From NCBI GenBank assembly GCA_022013205.1, contig JAKLQT010000113.1, positions 1-5,255 of the forward strand: a stretch of 5,255 nucleotides of DNA, in the 5' to 3' direction. Below the pieces are notes generated by a model that searched no databases, was not told the DNA's origin, and was given only the letters and a program-made list of their open reading frames with translations. Origin of the DNA: Candidatus Omnitrophota bacterium (GTDB lineage: Bacteria > Omnitrophota > Gorgyraeia > B26-G9). This document shows positions 5,021-5,255 of this stretch, one piece after another. The position numbers and the translations under genes were made by a program. Every line of letters starts with the position of its first letter. The stretch's first letter is position 1.

Positions 5021-5255
5021 CTAAAATAACTCTAACTGTAACTCCTGCTTATGAAGCATCGTATACTCTTTTTCCAATCCCTGCGTTTTAACATACTTAC
5101 TGATTGTTTCTTCACAGCCATGCTTGCTAACCGTATTTATATAATACCCATCTGCCCAGAATTCTCCACCCCATAGCTGTTCCTTTACCTCTGGTCTCTG
5201 TTCAAACACTTTCCTTGCTGTTATACTCTTTACAATCCTCGTAATCTTTGTGGGA
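5021..5255 (-). CDS. tnpA: IS200/IS605-family transposase TnpA, 5' part outside the window
   Basis: The frame is open from the window edge to TAG at 5023-5021, showing the last 77 residues. The visible part begins 'PTKITRIVKS' and contains 'QLWGGEFWADGYYINTV' followed by 'ETISKYVKTQG'. This is the C-terminal half of a Y1 single-strand DNA transposase: the Tyr in 'KYVKTQ' (codon at 5095-5093) is the nucleophile, with the downstream Gln typical of the family. The HUH motif would lie beyond the edge. Full-length relatives have about 130-155 residues. A start at 5209 is wrong because that codon is GTG inside the conserved domain, and the family pattern continues upstream of it. No frameshift is seen. 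It differs in type from the RAYT at the other end of the window. Confidence 0.92.
   Translation of the reverse strand, partial: PTKITRIVKSITARKVFEQRPEVKEQLWGGEFWADGYYINTVSKHGCEETISKYVKTQGLEKEYTMLHKQELQLELF

Noticed and set aside
1..5255. CRISPR array, tRNA or rRNA
   Set aside because: No regularly spaced direct repeats, no cloverleaf or CCA end, and no conserved rRNA words were found on either strand.

Overview
The window is a short stretch of a moderately AT-rich genome from a diderm bacterium. This is inferred from a signal-peptide-bearing beta-barrel protein with a C-terminal aromatic residue, encoded beside a periplasmic binding protein. The sequence alone does not fix the lineage. The mix of REP-type and IS200-type transposases and the porin-plus-ABC layout would suit uncultured lineages such as Omnitrophota or deltaproteobacterial groups, but this is a guess. 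Every gene I accept lies on the minus strand, so transcription runs from high to low coordinates.

In transcription order: the 3' half of an IS200/IS605-type TnpA gene (5255-5021, cut by the window edge) with a right-end-like hairpin after its stop; an intergenic stretch (about 5020-4718) with one very good sigma70-type promoter (4888-4860) and a dense series of hairpins; a small two-helix membrane protein with a His/Cys-rich loop (4717-4415); an outer-membrane porin-like protein (4295-3099); and a complete zinc/manganese-type ABC importer made of a binding protein ZnuA (3072-2149), an ATPase ZnuC (2149-1415) and a permease ZnuB (1402-599). Last comes a REP-associated tyrosine transposase (RAYT, 574-1), cut at the other window edge.

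The porin and importer genes are tightly packed (26 nt, a one-base stop/start overlap, then 12 nt) and look like one operon. The proposed logic is metal passage through the outer membrane, possible binding at the inner-membrane surface by the small His/Cys protein, capture by ZnuA, and ATP-driven import by ZnuBC. The three His ligands of ZnuA favour zinc over manganese.

The least ordinary part is the non-coding leader of the small membrane protein gene. A start-site-proximal 12-bp hairpin is followed by an 8-bp hairpin and then by four alternating arms (ATCGCC/GGCGAT/ATCGCC/GGCGAT) that can pair in two mutually exclusive ways. The last hairpin leads into a short T-rich run. This is the geometry of an attenuator or riboswitch expression platform, with no leader peptide visible. 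A second inverted repeat sits upstream of the porin gene, and a palindrome supplies the last codons of znuB just before the RAYT gene.
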